DNA of 32,036 nt, from assembly GCA_900404475.1 (NCBI GenBank), contig OUQQ01000175.1:1-32036 (forward strand), given 5' to 3'. The position numbers and the translations under genes are program-made. Each line of letters begins with the position of its first letter. Position 1 is the stretch's first letter. Positions 8,791-19,709 of this stretch are shown in pieces. The notes under the pieces are model-generated. The model saw nothing but the letters and a program-made list of their open reading frames with translations, did no database searches and was not told the origin of the DNA. This DNA comes from Spongospora subterranea (taxonomy: Eukaryota > Endomyxa > Phytomyxea > Plasmodiophorida > Plasmodiophoridae).

Positions 8791-8796
8791 AATAAA
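8791..8796 (+). terminator. Poly(A) signal AATAAA of the H2A gene
   Basis: A canonical AATAAA lies 104 nt after the H2A stop codon. Together with the lack of a recognisable histone stem-loop, it suggests a polyadenylated histone mRNA. Confidence 0.5.
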
Positions 8797-8957
8797 GCGA
8801 TATTTGAATATACAGTCGACAGAATGATTGAATTCAAATATCGAATACTGTAGTCATTGCAAGTTTTGGTGCAATCAAGGTCGTGCATTCGTTTCTGAGC
8901 GTTTTTTTTTCGGCTGATTATAATGACACGTGACAAAGTATCCAAGAATGAATTGAT

Positions 8958-10052
8958 TTAATGAGCACATTTGAATATACCAGAGATAGCACTGACGATG
9001 GCGACCCGAGCTGGGTTGAGGGCCTTAGCTCTGTCTCTCTGTCCTGTTACGGCGAAGAGACTTGACAATATTTGAAGTGATATTCCCCAAAGATATTGAG
9101 GGCGAAACCCCTGGTGCTCAATCGCTATGCTTGGCAGTGACTGCAGGGGATCAAGAAAGGACGGTAGGCAGGGCGAATAGCCCATATATTTCAAGAGAGA
9201 ATGTTGATAATTGTCTACTGGTGCCAACAACAGATGTTCAACGTTGATCCAGAAAGCATCAGCCACCTCGTCTTCCTCTAAATCCATCTCATCATCGGTT
9301 TCCGCAACTTGTAGGAAGACTAACAAAACTCAGTGAAAACATATTATGAACAGAATTAAAACAAGATTAAGCACACAACCGCAATACCGATCAGAGAGTA
9401 AACACAAAACCGCTCAAACACCACAAGTCGCGATGGAGATTGCGAATATTGGCGAAATATTATAAGTGTAAATAATACATTGTAGTGCTGAGTATAATTC
9501 AAAACAAACATTGGCGAGAAGAGTCAAACAAGGGTTTGATATTGCTCCACCTAATGGGTGAATTATGAGATTTCGTCGCCGAACCAATGGCAAAGGACCA
9601 AGGTAGCGATAGGATTCATCGGCGAGATCGAGTCCGATCTCTTCCTTAGTCTCGCGGACCGCCGTTTCGTACGCCTGTTCATGCAGCTTGGAGCGTCCGC
9701 CAGGGAAGGCCAGGTGACCACTGTAGGCGTCGGAAGCATTAATGGCACGCTGTATGAGCAGGATCTGGCCTTGGCCTAAAGACAATAGCCCAGATATGGC
9801 TGTTACGCTGGGTACTCCCTGAAGGATGAGCGCCACAGCGGCTTGCATATACGTATTGTGTAAATTACAATAAAAAAACTGGTACAGTATCGCCCAGTAA
9901 CCCAGAGACGGTTTATTGTTGGTTACCTTCCAGATACTGTGCAGTGTGCGGATAGCAGAACAGCCAACCATTCTTGCCCGAGAGTGCCGCATAAACCGAC
10001 CACTCAGGAAGAACTGAAACTGAAAAAAATAAACAGGTTTCTCTCGCCGCAT
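8958..10052 (-). CDS. Nudix hydrolase, NUDT7/8-like CoA pyrophosphatase
   Basis: The enzyme is predicted to cleave CoA or acyl-CoA at the pyrophosphate, typically in peroxisomes or mitochondria. The Nudix box is intact: GRSKLHEQAYETAVRETKEE followed by IGL. The preceding LLIQRAINASDAYSGHLAFP fits the CoA-family signature before the Nudix box. Exons are likely 10052-9938, 9841-9551 and 9307-8958. The last join (intron 9550-9308, 243 nt) restores HPLVAETDDEMD...DEVADAFWINVEHLL, where the family has its acidic segment and FWVPL-like motif; a YLWG motif follows near the C-terminus. The 96-nt segment 9937-9842 has GT...AG ends and is also open in frame, so it may be an intron (251 aa) or retained coding (283 aa). 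The true start is uncertain because the open frame runs further upstream. Confidence 0.8.
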
Positions 10053-10340
10053 TTCACTGTTTGCAGAAGCATTTGAGCTATGCTGATCACTTAGATCAAC
10101 AGTTAAGCTTGGGAAATCCGTTGACAATTCTTCAGGGAAGTGACACGGGCGAGATACGCGACAGCGTTGCCGGACAGAACAGTAAGATGATTGGGTTCAG
10201 CCTAATATTATCCACAGCGGATTCCTGTCATATATCATAATTATATATATGGTTTAGAATTGGTATTTTCTGTGATTAACTTTAAATATTTCTCCCTGTT
10301 ACACCCAGACATTCATCAATAGTATCAGGTATGGATCTAT
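10053..10340. other. Intergenic, Nudix 5' flank
   Basis: AT-rich sequence upstream of the Nudix gene. Part of it is open in the Nudix frame and could hold an earlier start or 5' exon. Nothing else is recognised. Confidence 0.35.
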
Positions 10341-10545
10341 CGCCATTCTCCACTCTATCGAATGCTTTCATGAAATCATATACTATCATGGTGAATTATT
10401 GATCATTCGCCCCCACTAATTTTGCATTATGTAAAAAGCGTGTGCTGTGCTGTGGCAGGTCGACACCCAGATTGGTTATCTGGTATGTGCTCTCTCGCTT
10501 GTTCCAGTATTCTAGGTTCTATCATCCTTCCACAATGTTAGGCAG
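10341..10545 (-). pseudogene. Relic of a non-LTR (LINE-type) reverse transcriptase
   Basis: On the minus strand the reading ILEQAREHIPDNQSGCRP followed by TAQHTLF resembles the RT motif with a QSGFRPG-type core. About 100 nt later VYDFMKAFDRVENG resembles the catalytic block around the first Asp (D-F-x-K-A-F-D). The two lie in different frames with stops between, so this is a decayed fragment. No full element, poly(A) tail or target-site duplication was found. Confidence 0.55.
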
Positions 10546-10649
10546 TAGTGATATTGGTCGATGGGTGATGGTGATATCTTCGTTTCCTGTAGAAATTACC
10601 CAATATGGATGATGTCGGTATTGATTGCTCGTAGAAATGTGTCCTTGAT

Positions 10650-10930
10650 TGTGTGGTTAGTGCACATATGTTTACTCATGTAGTTGGGGATTCGTCAAAT
10701 TGCCGAACATGCTATCAACACGGTTGGTTTGCAAAAACGAGGACCTGTATCTCTACAAGATTTGAATGTATGATTCCCCCAGTGAATTCACCTCATTTAG
10801 GACGACCACATTTCCCTGCATGCGCCCCAATTTGTTGCCAGTACAGTCCACCAGCAAGGGTGCTCACCTTCATCGCTGAATATGATATTCCGTGAAAAAA
10901 TGTTTTTTTCAATTTGATGAGTTGTGCGGG
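10650..10930 (-). pseudogene. Possible Tc1/mariner-like transposase relic
   Basis: The minus strand contains NIFSRNIIFSDEGEH; IIFSDE is the usual context of the first catalytic Asp in Tc1/mariner transposases. A neighbouring frame continues GNVVVLNEVNSLGESYIQIL, which fits the next part of the fold. Frames shift repeatedly and stops intervene. It adjoins the RT relic, so this interval looks like a small transposon graveyard. Confidence 0.35.
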
Positions 10931-11768
10931 AACGACTACAAGTCATCCCATATTCATATAACGAGGCCAAAGATCTTACACTAGGGATTCGTGGTCCTAA
11001 TGGCATATGGTTGATAACGGGACTCGGATGTTGGGCAGAAAAGTGCTGGTCGAAGATGTCCTTTGCCTGATGATTAGAAGACTATAGAATATTCGTGAGT
11101 GGCGTAAACAGAATATCATCATAAAACCAATATAACAGATTGAATGTTATTATGAAACATATTAGATCTCTCTCATAAATATGATGACATATTTTCTTTA
11201 TCCGTTGAGTGGGAGTCATTATTTCAAATACACCTTTCTAATGGCTCAATGCGAACGTATATGTAAACAGTAGAATCGCTTATACTCCATGTAATGAATA
11301 ATTCCTAGCAAATTAAGTACATCGAATCAACAAAAACATTTATTGTAGCTCTGAGAGGATTTGTTCGTTGCTGGAAATATTCCGCTTCAGCCCTGATCAG
11401 GATTATCGAGGCACGTGTCATGAATATGTTGCCACCCATGTTCCTGCCTGCAGGTATGCTCGGGACAGTACCAGGTCGCGACACGAATTATGTATTTGCC
11501 AGATAGTAAATATTGAATGAGAACAACAATTTTGTCTCTGAACTCACAGTCGTTAATTAATTCACACTGTAAAACGAGCTCACGATTCAACCCCACTTGT
11601 CGAGCAGACTGTTAACACACCGACACTGGTGACAGGTCCACGTTACACAGCACTGACATGGGGTTGAGCCGTCAGGTTGACTGCTGTAATAGTGTGAGGT
11701 ATGTTACACAGGAGGTAAAACAGTTTTACAGGATCAGGTAAAAGGCATTAACAAAGGTACTGGACGTG
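10931..11768. other. Intergenic region upstream of UGDH
   Basis: No gene is recognised. A 69-codon minus-strand frame (11596-11387) ends in a Cys/His-rich stretch (WYCPEHTCRQEHGWQHIH) but has no start or splice support. Close to the UGDH ATG a short AGGTAAAA motif occurs twice (about 11713 and 11737). The UGDH promoter should lie here. Confidence 0.4.
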
Positions 11769-13202
11769 ATGACGGCATCGGCGTTTGCTTGCCAAATATG
11801 CTGTCTGGGAGCGGGCTACGTCGGCGGCCCAACTATGGCGGTCATCGCCGCCAAATGTCCCGACATCAAGGTGACGGTGTGTGATATCAACGCTGCTCAG
11901 GTTGCTGCGTGGAATTCCCCGAATCTTCCAATCTATGAGCCGGGCCTGCAAGAATTGGTGGAGAAATCTCGGGGGAAAAACCTTTTCTTTACTACGGACC
12001 TGGACAATTCCATTCGCGCCGCCGAGATCATTTTCGTATCGGTAAACACTCCGACAAAGACGCACGGTGTCGGTGCCGGTCGCGCTGCTAATCTTCGCAA
12101 CTGGGAACTTGCCGCTCGACATATTGCTCGCGTCAGCAATGGTCCGAAAATTGTCGTTGAAAAAAGCACATTGCCTGTACGAACTGCCCATTCAATGGCA
12201 AGAGTTTTGCATGCAAACGAGACCCACAAATATCAGATTTTATCAAACCCCGAGTTTTTGGCGGAAGGAACGGCAATCAGCGATCTTTTCAACCCAGACC
12301 GTGTTCTTGTTGGTGGACCGACAACCGAAGGTGGCAAAGCCGCTGTGGACAGACTTGTCTGGGTTTATGAGCACTGGGTGCCGCGCGAGAAAATCCTCAC
12401 CACTAATCTTTGGAGCTCAGAGTTGTCAAAACTGGTTGCCAACGCATTTCTCGCGCAGCGAATATCGTCTATCAATTCAATATCCGCATTATGTGAAGTG
12501 ACGGGTGCCGACGTTCATGAGGTCGCTCATGCCGTTGGTCGAGATTCCCGAATCGGGTCTCGGTTTTTGAATGCCTCGGTTGGATTTGGTGGATCGTGCT
12601 TCCAGAAGGACATTTTGAATCTGGTCTACCTGTGCGAGACGTTCGGATTAGATGAAGTAGCCCGATATTGGGATCAAGTTATCGTTCTTAATGATTATCA
12701 AAAGTCCCGTTTCGCCAAAAATATTATCAAGTCTATGTTCAATACCGTCAACGGCAAGCAGATTGCGCTGTTCGGTTGGGCGTTCAAGAAAGATACCGGT
12801 GATACTCGAGAATCCGCCGCCATCTATGTTGCCAAGCATTTACTAGAAGATCGGGCTTGTTTGGCAGTTTATGATCCAAAAGTCGGAGAACAACAAATAT
12901 TTTCGGATTTAACCTATTATCAATCGGATATGGCACAAGAAATGGATCACCGAGCGTTCGTCACTGTTCACACCAATGCCTATAGTGCTGCGAAAGGAGC
13001 GCACGCCATCGCCGTCATGACCGAATGGGACGAGTTCTCCACGCTTGACTACCAACGACTCTACGACAACATGGAACGGCCTTCATTTATTTTCGATGGC
13101 CGAAACGTTCTTGACTACGACGCTCTGCGCAAAATCGGTTTCGAGGTTTACGGTATCGGGAAGCCTGCGAGCAATCATTTGGATATGGATCAGTTTGTTT
13201 AA
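11769..13202 (+). CDS. UDP-glucose 6-dehydrogenase
   Basis: The cytosolic enzyme oxidises UDP-glucose to UDP-glucuronate with two NAD+, the entry to glucuronate- and xylose-containing glycans. It is 477 aa and intronless, close to the animal/plant length. The N-terminal Rossmann motif is [12 protein letters not shown] (from about residue 12). [19 protein letters not shown] and [12 protein letters not shown] follow. The catalytic cysteine is Cys277 in [11 protein letters not shown]. The C-terminal NAD/UDP-binding part ([15 protein letters not shown], then VMTEWDEF and FDGRNVLD) is complete. The ATG at 11769 is used; three nucleotides upstream a GTG merely continues the frame. It is convergent with ANAPC5, whose stop lies 100 bp away on the other strand. 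Confidence 0.97.
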   Translation: MTASAFACQICCLGAGYVGGPTMAVIAAKCPDIKVTVCDINAAQVAAWNSPNLPIYEPGLQELVEKSRGKNLFFTTDLDNSIRAAEIIFVSVNTPTKTHGVGAGRAANLRNWELAARHIARVSNGPKIVVEKSTLPVRTAHSMARVLHANETHKYQILSNPEFLAEGTAISDLFNPDRVLVGGPTTEGGKAAVDRLVWVYEHWVPREKILTTNLWSSELSKLVANAFLAQRISSINSISALCEVTGADVHEVAHAVGRDSRIGSRFLNASVGFGGSCFQKDILNLVYLCETFGLDEVARYWDQVIVLNDYQKSRFAKNIIKSMFNTVNGKQIALFGWAFKKDTGDTRESAAIYVAKHLLEDRACLAVYDPKVGEQQIFSDLTYYQSDMAQEMDHRAFVTVHTNAYSAAKGAHAIAVMTEWDEFSTLDYQRLYDNMERPSFIFDGRNVLDYDALRKIGFEVYGIGKPASNHLDMDQFV

Positions 13203-13302
13203 TGTATCATGATTTCAAGTTGTGAAACATACACAAAAACCGTATTTACACTGGTATCAAAAATGTCATATATTATTGGCTTTTTGTCATTAAAAACTTC
13301 GC

Positions 13303-16016
13303 TTACACTGCGATTTGTTGCATCTTCAAAAATTCATGGCTGTAATAATCCCTTTTGTCGGTTTTCCCTGCAGCATTCCAACAAAGTGCTAACAGATGAT
13401 AGATCTCGATCAGCGTTTCGGGAGAAACTGTAAATTTGCGAGCTTCATTCAAGAAATCAATCGCTTCTTTCAAAGAAATGTTTTGCTTCTCTGGCGATTT
13501 TGAACGATTGCGTATTGCTAGCATGCTTTTTGCCATGAGCACGAACGCCTGCGTTACGTATGATCACATGACGTTCAACTTAAAAAAATCCAGAATACCT
13601 GGGATTTAGATGAGGCCGGTAACTGCTCCAACATTTCTGGCAATGATCTGCGTAATATGGCAAGTGCTAGTTCAGGAGCGTTCAACGCAATATGTATAGC
13701 AGCAATGTTCATTGTGCACATTAGTGTTAACGACAGCGAATGAAGATGCGCTGCCACGAAAGAACACTGAAGAACAGCGGGAATATACTGTACAGTTTGG
13801 CATGATTCCATCTGGATCTTGGCCTAAATGATTGCGGAAAAGCGAATCTTAATGTGACGATGAAGCGTTATTACAGAATGTAAACCTGAAGTAAAAGCGC
13901 ATGAGCTTTGTGTTCCATTTCCCTCCGCTTTTTGCAAATACATAGAAGATCCGTAACCCGATCCCATGCAAATCTGTAATCGTGTATTTTGATTCCGGCT
14001 TCGATAAGGTCAATTTTTTCATTAATAATGCATGAGCTACCTGAAAAAAAATTGGTTCTATAACTTTTAGTACATGAAACAAGCTTACTACCAGTTGAAT
14101 TTTCACAGTTGTTTGACCAAGATTCGCGACAATCTTGTGCCTGAATCCGAGAGCGCTGGGAACCTGCCTGAATGGGAGCAGGTGTTATGGCAGAAGACCG
14201 ACAAAATGGATAGTTACAGTTGGACAATCAGCCACATTAATCAGATATCGGGCCCGATGAGCGATAGATTCCGTTTTGGGAGCATAACTACATTTGTTAA
14301 CAACGCGTCCAAAACTATGTACGACGCATTGAAAAACCTGATGGCGCATTGGGCCGATAAAGCCGCTAGATGCCGGTTCGAAAACGACGACCAAACCGAA
14401 GCACGCAGCAACAGTGTTCGTGCATGCATTGTTGATTGTTGGCTATCGTTTGCTATGTAGTTGGTACAAGCATGGCTATTTTGCAAGAGTGGCCAGATGT
14501 GACGGCTCGCTATTTCCACAGTCTTAGTCTTAATCAGTAGTCATGACGAGAATGAAAGAACTACCTAGGTGCGATGCAGTTGATCCTTGAAGAACAGCAA
14601 CGGTGAGATATAGGAACCCATTGGCGTCTAAGTCTGCCAAAGCGGAACGACTACACTAACAATCACTGAAACGTAAGACGATTCATTGACTACATACTTT
14701 GCTGCGTGACGCCCTTCAGATATCGCCTGAAACGTGCATCGTTGCAATAATCGCAGGGCCTTGGCCGAATATCCATGCGCTACACGTTCAAGTGACGCCA
14801 ACATTGCCAGCGCACGATATAAACAATTTGTGTCGTTGTTCTGTTGAGCAATTCTAATGGTTTCCTGCAAAGCCTATATCCGAAATTATTAGTCGACAGT
14901 GTTCAGATAACAAATGACGCAACCTGATGAGCTAAATTCTCATTTCCGAAATGGAAATGTAGCAAGGCTAATGTTAGAATGGCCAACTGATTCTGGGATC
15001 CGCTCAAATCGAAGAAAACGTGAAGACTTTCTAAAGCACCTGTGAGAATTGTTAGAATAAAAGACCCATTAAAGCCAAGCAACATCTTGACCTTCGAATT
15101 CACGATGAAACATGCAGTTTAAGAATCTTAAATAATGTATCTCTGGAGTTAAGCCGGCGCCCAACGCTAACAGGCTAGACATTGATCCCTCCACATCCTG
15201 ATACGACTTTCCGCCACCAGACTCTAAACATCAACCTTATTGATGGATTCAAACTACAACAAGCAACACACGTTCGACTTCAACGATCAGGCTGAGGAGA
15301 TAGTTCCTCAGCACTTTGGGTCTGGACAATGCAGGAGCCAAAGTCCTGGCACGGAATTCGAGAATTTCATCATGTAGATTTGCAATTTCACTAAATGACA
15401 GCTTGTTGAACGCCAGAGAAACCTCTCTCAAAAAAACGCCAAGCGGACTAGAGCGGTGCTGAATCTCAGCGTGAATAGGTGACAATGGTTTGGTAAATAA
15501 AATGCTAACTGACAATTGGAGAGGGGTATTCAGACCCGGAAGTGTTGATAGAGATCGCGCGCTCAAAATCGGCAAACAATTCGAAAACATCATCGGGGCT
15601 TTCAATCCCTTTCAACTGCAGTTCATATTGACTATAGATTGCATAGAAAATTTACGATCAAAGAATAGCGTACGATTCCATGTAGATAATGTGAAGCCGC
15701 ATGCAATTCAAGACCCTCTAATTTTAATTCCAGCTCGGATAGCGTCAGTTGCCGTTCATGTTCTGATTTCTATGAATGTACAAAACGTGAGTGAAGGTGA
15801 CAAACTATATGATGGATTAAACAGTAAGTCGCACTCCATAAAAAAGTTCAGAGAATAGACGACCTGAGTTAGATGTAAAAGCAAGGAGGCCAAAGGGCCA
15901 GACCTTTCATTCATCTCCGTGTAATACATTGCCAATGTGCACAGCGCCATATTCAAAGGTGTGACCCGGGCGTCAAAGACATAGCGAGCGGTGGTGATTC
16001 CCGCTGGTGTCGTCAT
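13303..16016 (-). CDS. ANAPC5: Anaphase-promoting complex subunit 5 (APC5), about 14 exons
   Basis: APC5 is a TPR scaffold subunit of the APC/C ubiquitin ligase. Phase-consistent minus-strand exons: 16016-15864, 15769-15674, 15615-15514, 15464-15272, 15223-15092, 15039-14924, 14873-14667; then an unresolved part; an exon ending at 14338; then 14287-14218, 14167-14092, 14040-13886, 13823-13599 and 13548-13303. Introns are mostly 50-60 nt. Family landmarks in order: DARVTPLNMALCTLAMYY (N-terminal domain), SSPLGVFLREVSLAFNKLSF, ALQETIRIAQQNND, ASVWSSFSNRHLAALSAQ, NIAAIHIALNAPELALAILR and EAIDFLNEARKFTVSPETL with a GKTDKRDYYS ending. These follow the animal protein from end to end. Between 14666 and about 14510 one or two exons could not be fixed in phase. 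The start ATG gives MTTPAGITTARYVF. Confidence 0.88.
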
Positions 16017-16273
16017 GGTGATAATCAAGTAAACCCTGTTCCCGAATGGGAATCCTGTCCGTATTTGAGGGACAGGCCCCACACTGACACAGGGGGTTAA
16101 GATTACCGTATTACTCTGTAAATAACCAAGGACCTATACAGACAGCGTCTACCAGGTAGGCCGTAGGGCCAGGGGGGGGGTCATTTACAATTTCGTTGCA
16201 AATGCCTTCGACTGCTGTTGCAAAGGATTCGAATAGAGCCCTTAATGAGTTATGATGCCATGGCTATTTATAT
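16017..16273. other. ANAPC5 upstream region
   Basis: Probable ANAPC5 promoter on the minus side. It contains a run of nine G at about 16171 and a TATTTATATATG stretch at about 16264. No gene is seen. Confidence 0.35.
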
Positions 16274-16636
16274 ATGCGAGGTTTATACCCCGATCATAAT
16301 TGTACAATGAAGCCGAGACTGAAATTCGTCGCATTTCAGCGACTGATTGATAATGGTGAAAACAGATTTTGCCATTGGCACGAATATCTCAACGAGGCTG
16401 TGTATTGCCTGGTGGTGACGGTCCTGGTTGACTGCGATGCCAACAAATTCATTGATGAACATTGTTTATCCCGCATTCACCACAAAATCATGAGTCAATC
16501 AGTGGGTGAGCACATTGATAAGGCGATTTTAATGTGGTCGATGAAAGTGAAAGGCGAACCACTTTTGCATCTTATTGCAACAAGCGGCGCCTTGATTGAC
16601 GCTGAATCCACAACGCAAGCTGATGGGTGGTTTTGA
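16274..16636 (+). pseudogene. Orphan ORF, possibly a pogo-type transposase N-terminal relic
   Basis: An open frame of 120 codons with no clear homologue. Its C-terminal half, HIDKAILMWSMKVKGEPLLH then ATSGALIDAES, has the spacing of the CENP-B/Tc5-type helix-turn-helix (L-x2-A-x2-W, later G-x-P, then A-x2-A). After the stop a neighbouring frame continues GFERSTSFTANSYC, as the family's F-x-x-S-x-x-W segment might after a frameshift. This reading is tentative; it could instead be a small lineage-specific gene. Confidence 0.3.
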
Positions 16637-16839
16637 GCGATCAACGTCTTTCACCGCCAACAGTTATTGCTGCGAATTGCAATCTGTTAGACAAGTGGCG
16701 CTTGCTTTCGTAAAGTGATAGTACCAAATTACATCGAATTACAAACTGAAATCAATCATGACTGTATAAATACGCCTCAAGATGAAGACTGCGACGTCCA
16801 GCGTTTGAGAGAGAGCGGTTTGTGTTATGTCTTATCCAG

Positions 16840-19074
16840 TCATTTCTCGCTCAACCGCCGCGAACGATCAATCACATTTTTGCCTTTACCCCGTTTCGGA
16901 AACCGTGATGGCAATTCAGGAATAGGCTCCCTGGTGTAGTCGCGATACATATCCAACAAAGTCATGGTGATTCCGGCGAAGAGTGGCCTATCATCAATAT
17001 TAATCCAGTAAAAAGTGTTTTTTGTGAGGGGACAATCATGGAATTACCCGACAAGAACTCCCTCAACACCGAAAACTGGTTGTCAATGGGTACTCAATGA
17101 ACGCATCTACAATGAAATGGCAACTAGACTTACCGAAAGTCCCCATAGCGACCGAAAGACCGACGAAGTAACTATTTCCTGGGATATATGATCGCATTGC
17201 GGGGTCAACATACAAATCTCCGACAAGATGGGAGACCACCACCACGATGCATCTCCAAGGGGAAGCCTTAATGGCAAACCCAATTGCTGCTGGAACCCAT
17301 ATCGCCTGAACTCCAGGTTACTTGTTGTTATTGAGTCGATAACACCATATGCTGAAAAATAGGAGCAGAACAAAATTTGGCAAAAATCATTCTATGGAAC
17401 GAACATTCAATTGGGATCCACGACTGCGCAACAAACATGTCGTAGGTAAACCGCTACAATTCAATTCCAGCACAACGAACTGAAACGCAGTATTGTTTAC
17501 CCAGGAACCGATGATAGGCATAATGGCGAGTACGCCACTGAGCATAGACAGGATAAGTTTGAACTGGATGCCACAGATTCCGAAGCTGACGTATGTTATC
17601 AGCGCGTGAAAGCAAGCTGTATATCAGAAATTAGGAAGAAGAGAAACTGACGGGCAAAACAACGTAACGAGCATGACACCCTGCTGCTTGGCTGATAAAC
17701 ATAACAACGGCTGAATAATTACTACCGATAAAAAAAGAGCAAACAAAAGTCCTGATTAGGCTCTGCTTCAAACTATTAATTAGTCCGCGAATGTCAGATT
17801 CAGAGAATGGCGTCAATCCTTCATGGACGTTAATCGGATCTTGAGTTAATAAATAGAACAAGAAAGTGATAAAAGTGACAAAAGCCACAACGGCATTGCT
17901 AGTTCGACTAAAAAATGGTAGATAAATATATATCCACAATATGTGAACGCATCGCTAACCTGACGAGCAAAATCGAAACATCAACAAACATCGCGAGATG
18001 CTGGCCAGCCCAGGTTATCAGTGATGCTGCCTAGACAGCCAAAGTCAACAACAAACCAAGTCGACTTTCCAGTCAAAAGACACAGCGCAAAGCAAAAAAT
18101 ATCAGATAAGCCATAGCAAATCACATTTTGAACTTCTGAAGAAAAACGGAGTGAACAAATATGAACCTGGAGTTTCGCGGCTTCGGCATCCCATTGAGGC
18201 AGATTCCATCCCCATGATGTGGTATATCGAGATACGTACTTATACACCGAAGACGTTCCGAAGTCGTCAAAAATTTGTTTGATTTCGTGGTTTTCAGAAA
18301 CAAATCCATGGACAGCGGTTACAATGCCGTTGATCTAGGAAAAGGGAATTAGGTGCTGGCACCGTTTGTTCAACCACGTCAAAAACAACGAATTACTTCG
18401 TCGGTTCCTGTCTTGATCATGATCATGATGGGTAGCGTGATTAACAAGACCACAACCGAGACAAGGACTGAGCTAACAACCCGACGTGGATCCCCGAAAA
18501 TAAAAAACAGCAAAGCAGAAAAAACGAATGTCCAAGCGATTGCTGTGAATATTGAGCTCGACCGTGCGACAATGGCGAAATACGTTGTCGTTAAAATGGC
18601 TAATACATGTCTTCTGCAGTTGGACATCTTCTCATCAATTCGCCTCCGAACGGATAATAAAACTGATGGAACAATCAATAAGATGGTTCATATTCAACTT
18701 CAGATGTTCAAAGTAACACAGATAAAAACCAAGGAAAACAACAAAAATGAGCGAAACATTGAGACTTTAATAAATCGGACCAAGAGTTTTAGATATTCAT
18801 TGGAAGTACATTGCTGAGGACGGTCTAACAATAACGAGCACGAAACTGCCCAAAACAAGGCGCCAAGATGGGGCCAAACCATCAGAAGGTCATAATACAA
18901 GACCGTCCCGATCATGCCGAGGATGCATAGCTGCAGCAACTGGTTGAAGATCTGCTTGACTTTGTGCAAGCGGACCTGTTCTTTCCGCAATTTAAGCGTC
19001 ACCTCAGGGCGCTCGACGTTGGGCATAATGATCTCGCTGGCATCTTGATCGAAGAACCCTCCAATCAAATCCAT
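16840..19074 (-). CDS. TMEM245: TMEM245-like multipass membrane protein (9 exons)
   Basis: A member of the AI-2E transporter-like (UPF0118) superfamily; the animal protein's substrate is not settled. Minus-strand exons: 19074-18810, 18662-18397, 18334-18167, 18030-17960, 17907-17726, 17616-17501, 17305-17134, 17075-17048, 16987-16840. Every join keeps phase and the sum is 471 aa, much shorter than the human protein. Landmarks: VWPHLGALFWAVSCSLLLD (first TM), FVTFITFLFYLLTQDP, CFHALITYVSFGICGIQF, LSGVLAIMPIIGSWAIWVP, VDPAMRSYIPGNSYFVGLSV and FGVEGVLVGPLFAGI, which track the conserved C-terminal core including the amphipathic loop. One exon is only 28 nt. The cytosolic tail is basic (RFPKRGKGKNV). 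The 17305/17501 intron is long (195 nt). Confidence 0.85.
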
Positions 19075-19121
19075 TAATGACAGGCCCTAATGGCCTAACC
19101 TGTGAGCGCAGTCGGAGAATC

Positions 19122-19440
19122 TCAAGTGCACTTGCGCCACGCGGAAAATATAAAATCCACATGGGGGCGAGCCCATGGCATGGATGGACGCAGCCACCCG
19201 ATCACATGAGTGTTATGAGTATGAACAATGAATGGTTCGACTGAGTGTATAGTACCGTTATTTACCGTTTGGGTGCCATCGAGCACCGTCATACGATACA
19301 GGAAACTCTTCACTGCTGATGACACTTCCGCATACAGTACGTACTGTATTAACAAGTCACCCACGCCAGGTTTGACCTACAGTACTTGCTTGAGATTGGC
19401 TTTGACGTTTATCACTGACTATATATAAGTCCTAGGGCGG
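19122..19440 (-). other. Possible unidentified minus-strand exon in the TMEM245-GGTase gap
   Basis: Behind a CTGTAG acceptor at about 19379 the minus strand reads VKPGVGDLLIQYVLYAEVSS, then AVKSFLYRMTVLDGTQT, and stays open to 19122. The composition is protein-like, but no matching upstream exon or recognised family was found. The rest of 19075-19709 shows no gene. Confidence 0.22.
19333..19348. repeat. Perfect 16-bp palindrome TACAGTACGTACTGTA
   Basis: A perfect palindrome centred on ACGT between TMEM245 and the GGTase gene. The half-site TACAGTA also occurs near 19379, 21486 and 21515. A regulatory role is speculative, and the palindrome lies inside the protein-like frame noted here. Confidence 0.5.
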
Positions 19441-19709
19441 CCGGTGACGAAAGCGCTGAGGACATGCTTTTTGGTTAACGCAGAGCGCATTTCGGTCTAA
19501 CAACTGTTGATATACAAATGCTATAGCATAACAACTCACCACATTACCAGGTCACAATGAAGAAGGATGAGGATTTTGTGACAAAAGGGAGGTTTTTGAC
19601 GTGAGATTTTATGAAAACAGAACAACTTAACAGTAGCCCATGAGGTGTTTGTGAGTACCTCAGGATAATAGGTAGTCCAGAAAAACAACAAAAATAAATA
19701 ATGGTAATC

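Noticed and set aside
9414..9550. Continuation of the Nudix frame to a stop at 9414
   Set aside because: Joining a GT at 9550 to the AG at 9308 restores the family's C-terminal motifs; the read-through sequence is unrelated.
11748..12191. Minus-strand 147-codon ORF inside UGDH
   Set aside because: It is antisense to a fully conserved enzyme gene and its translation has no family features.
13871..14227. Single long minus-strand ORF in ANAPC5
   Set aside because: It spans two exons and an intron; only parts of it are coding in the phase-consistent model.
16200..16240. tRNA-like TTCGAATCC on the minus strand
   Set aside because: It matches a T-loop by chance, with no acceptor, D or anticodon arms around it.
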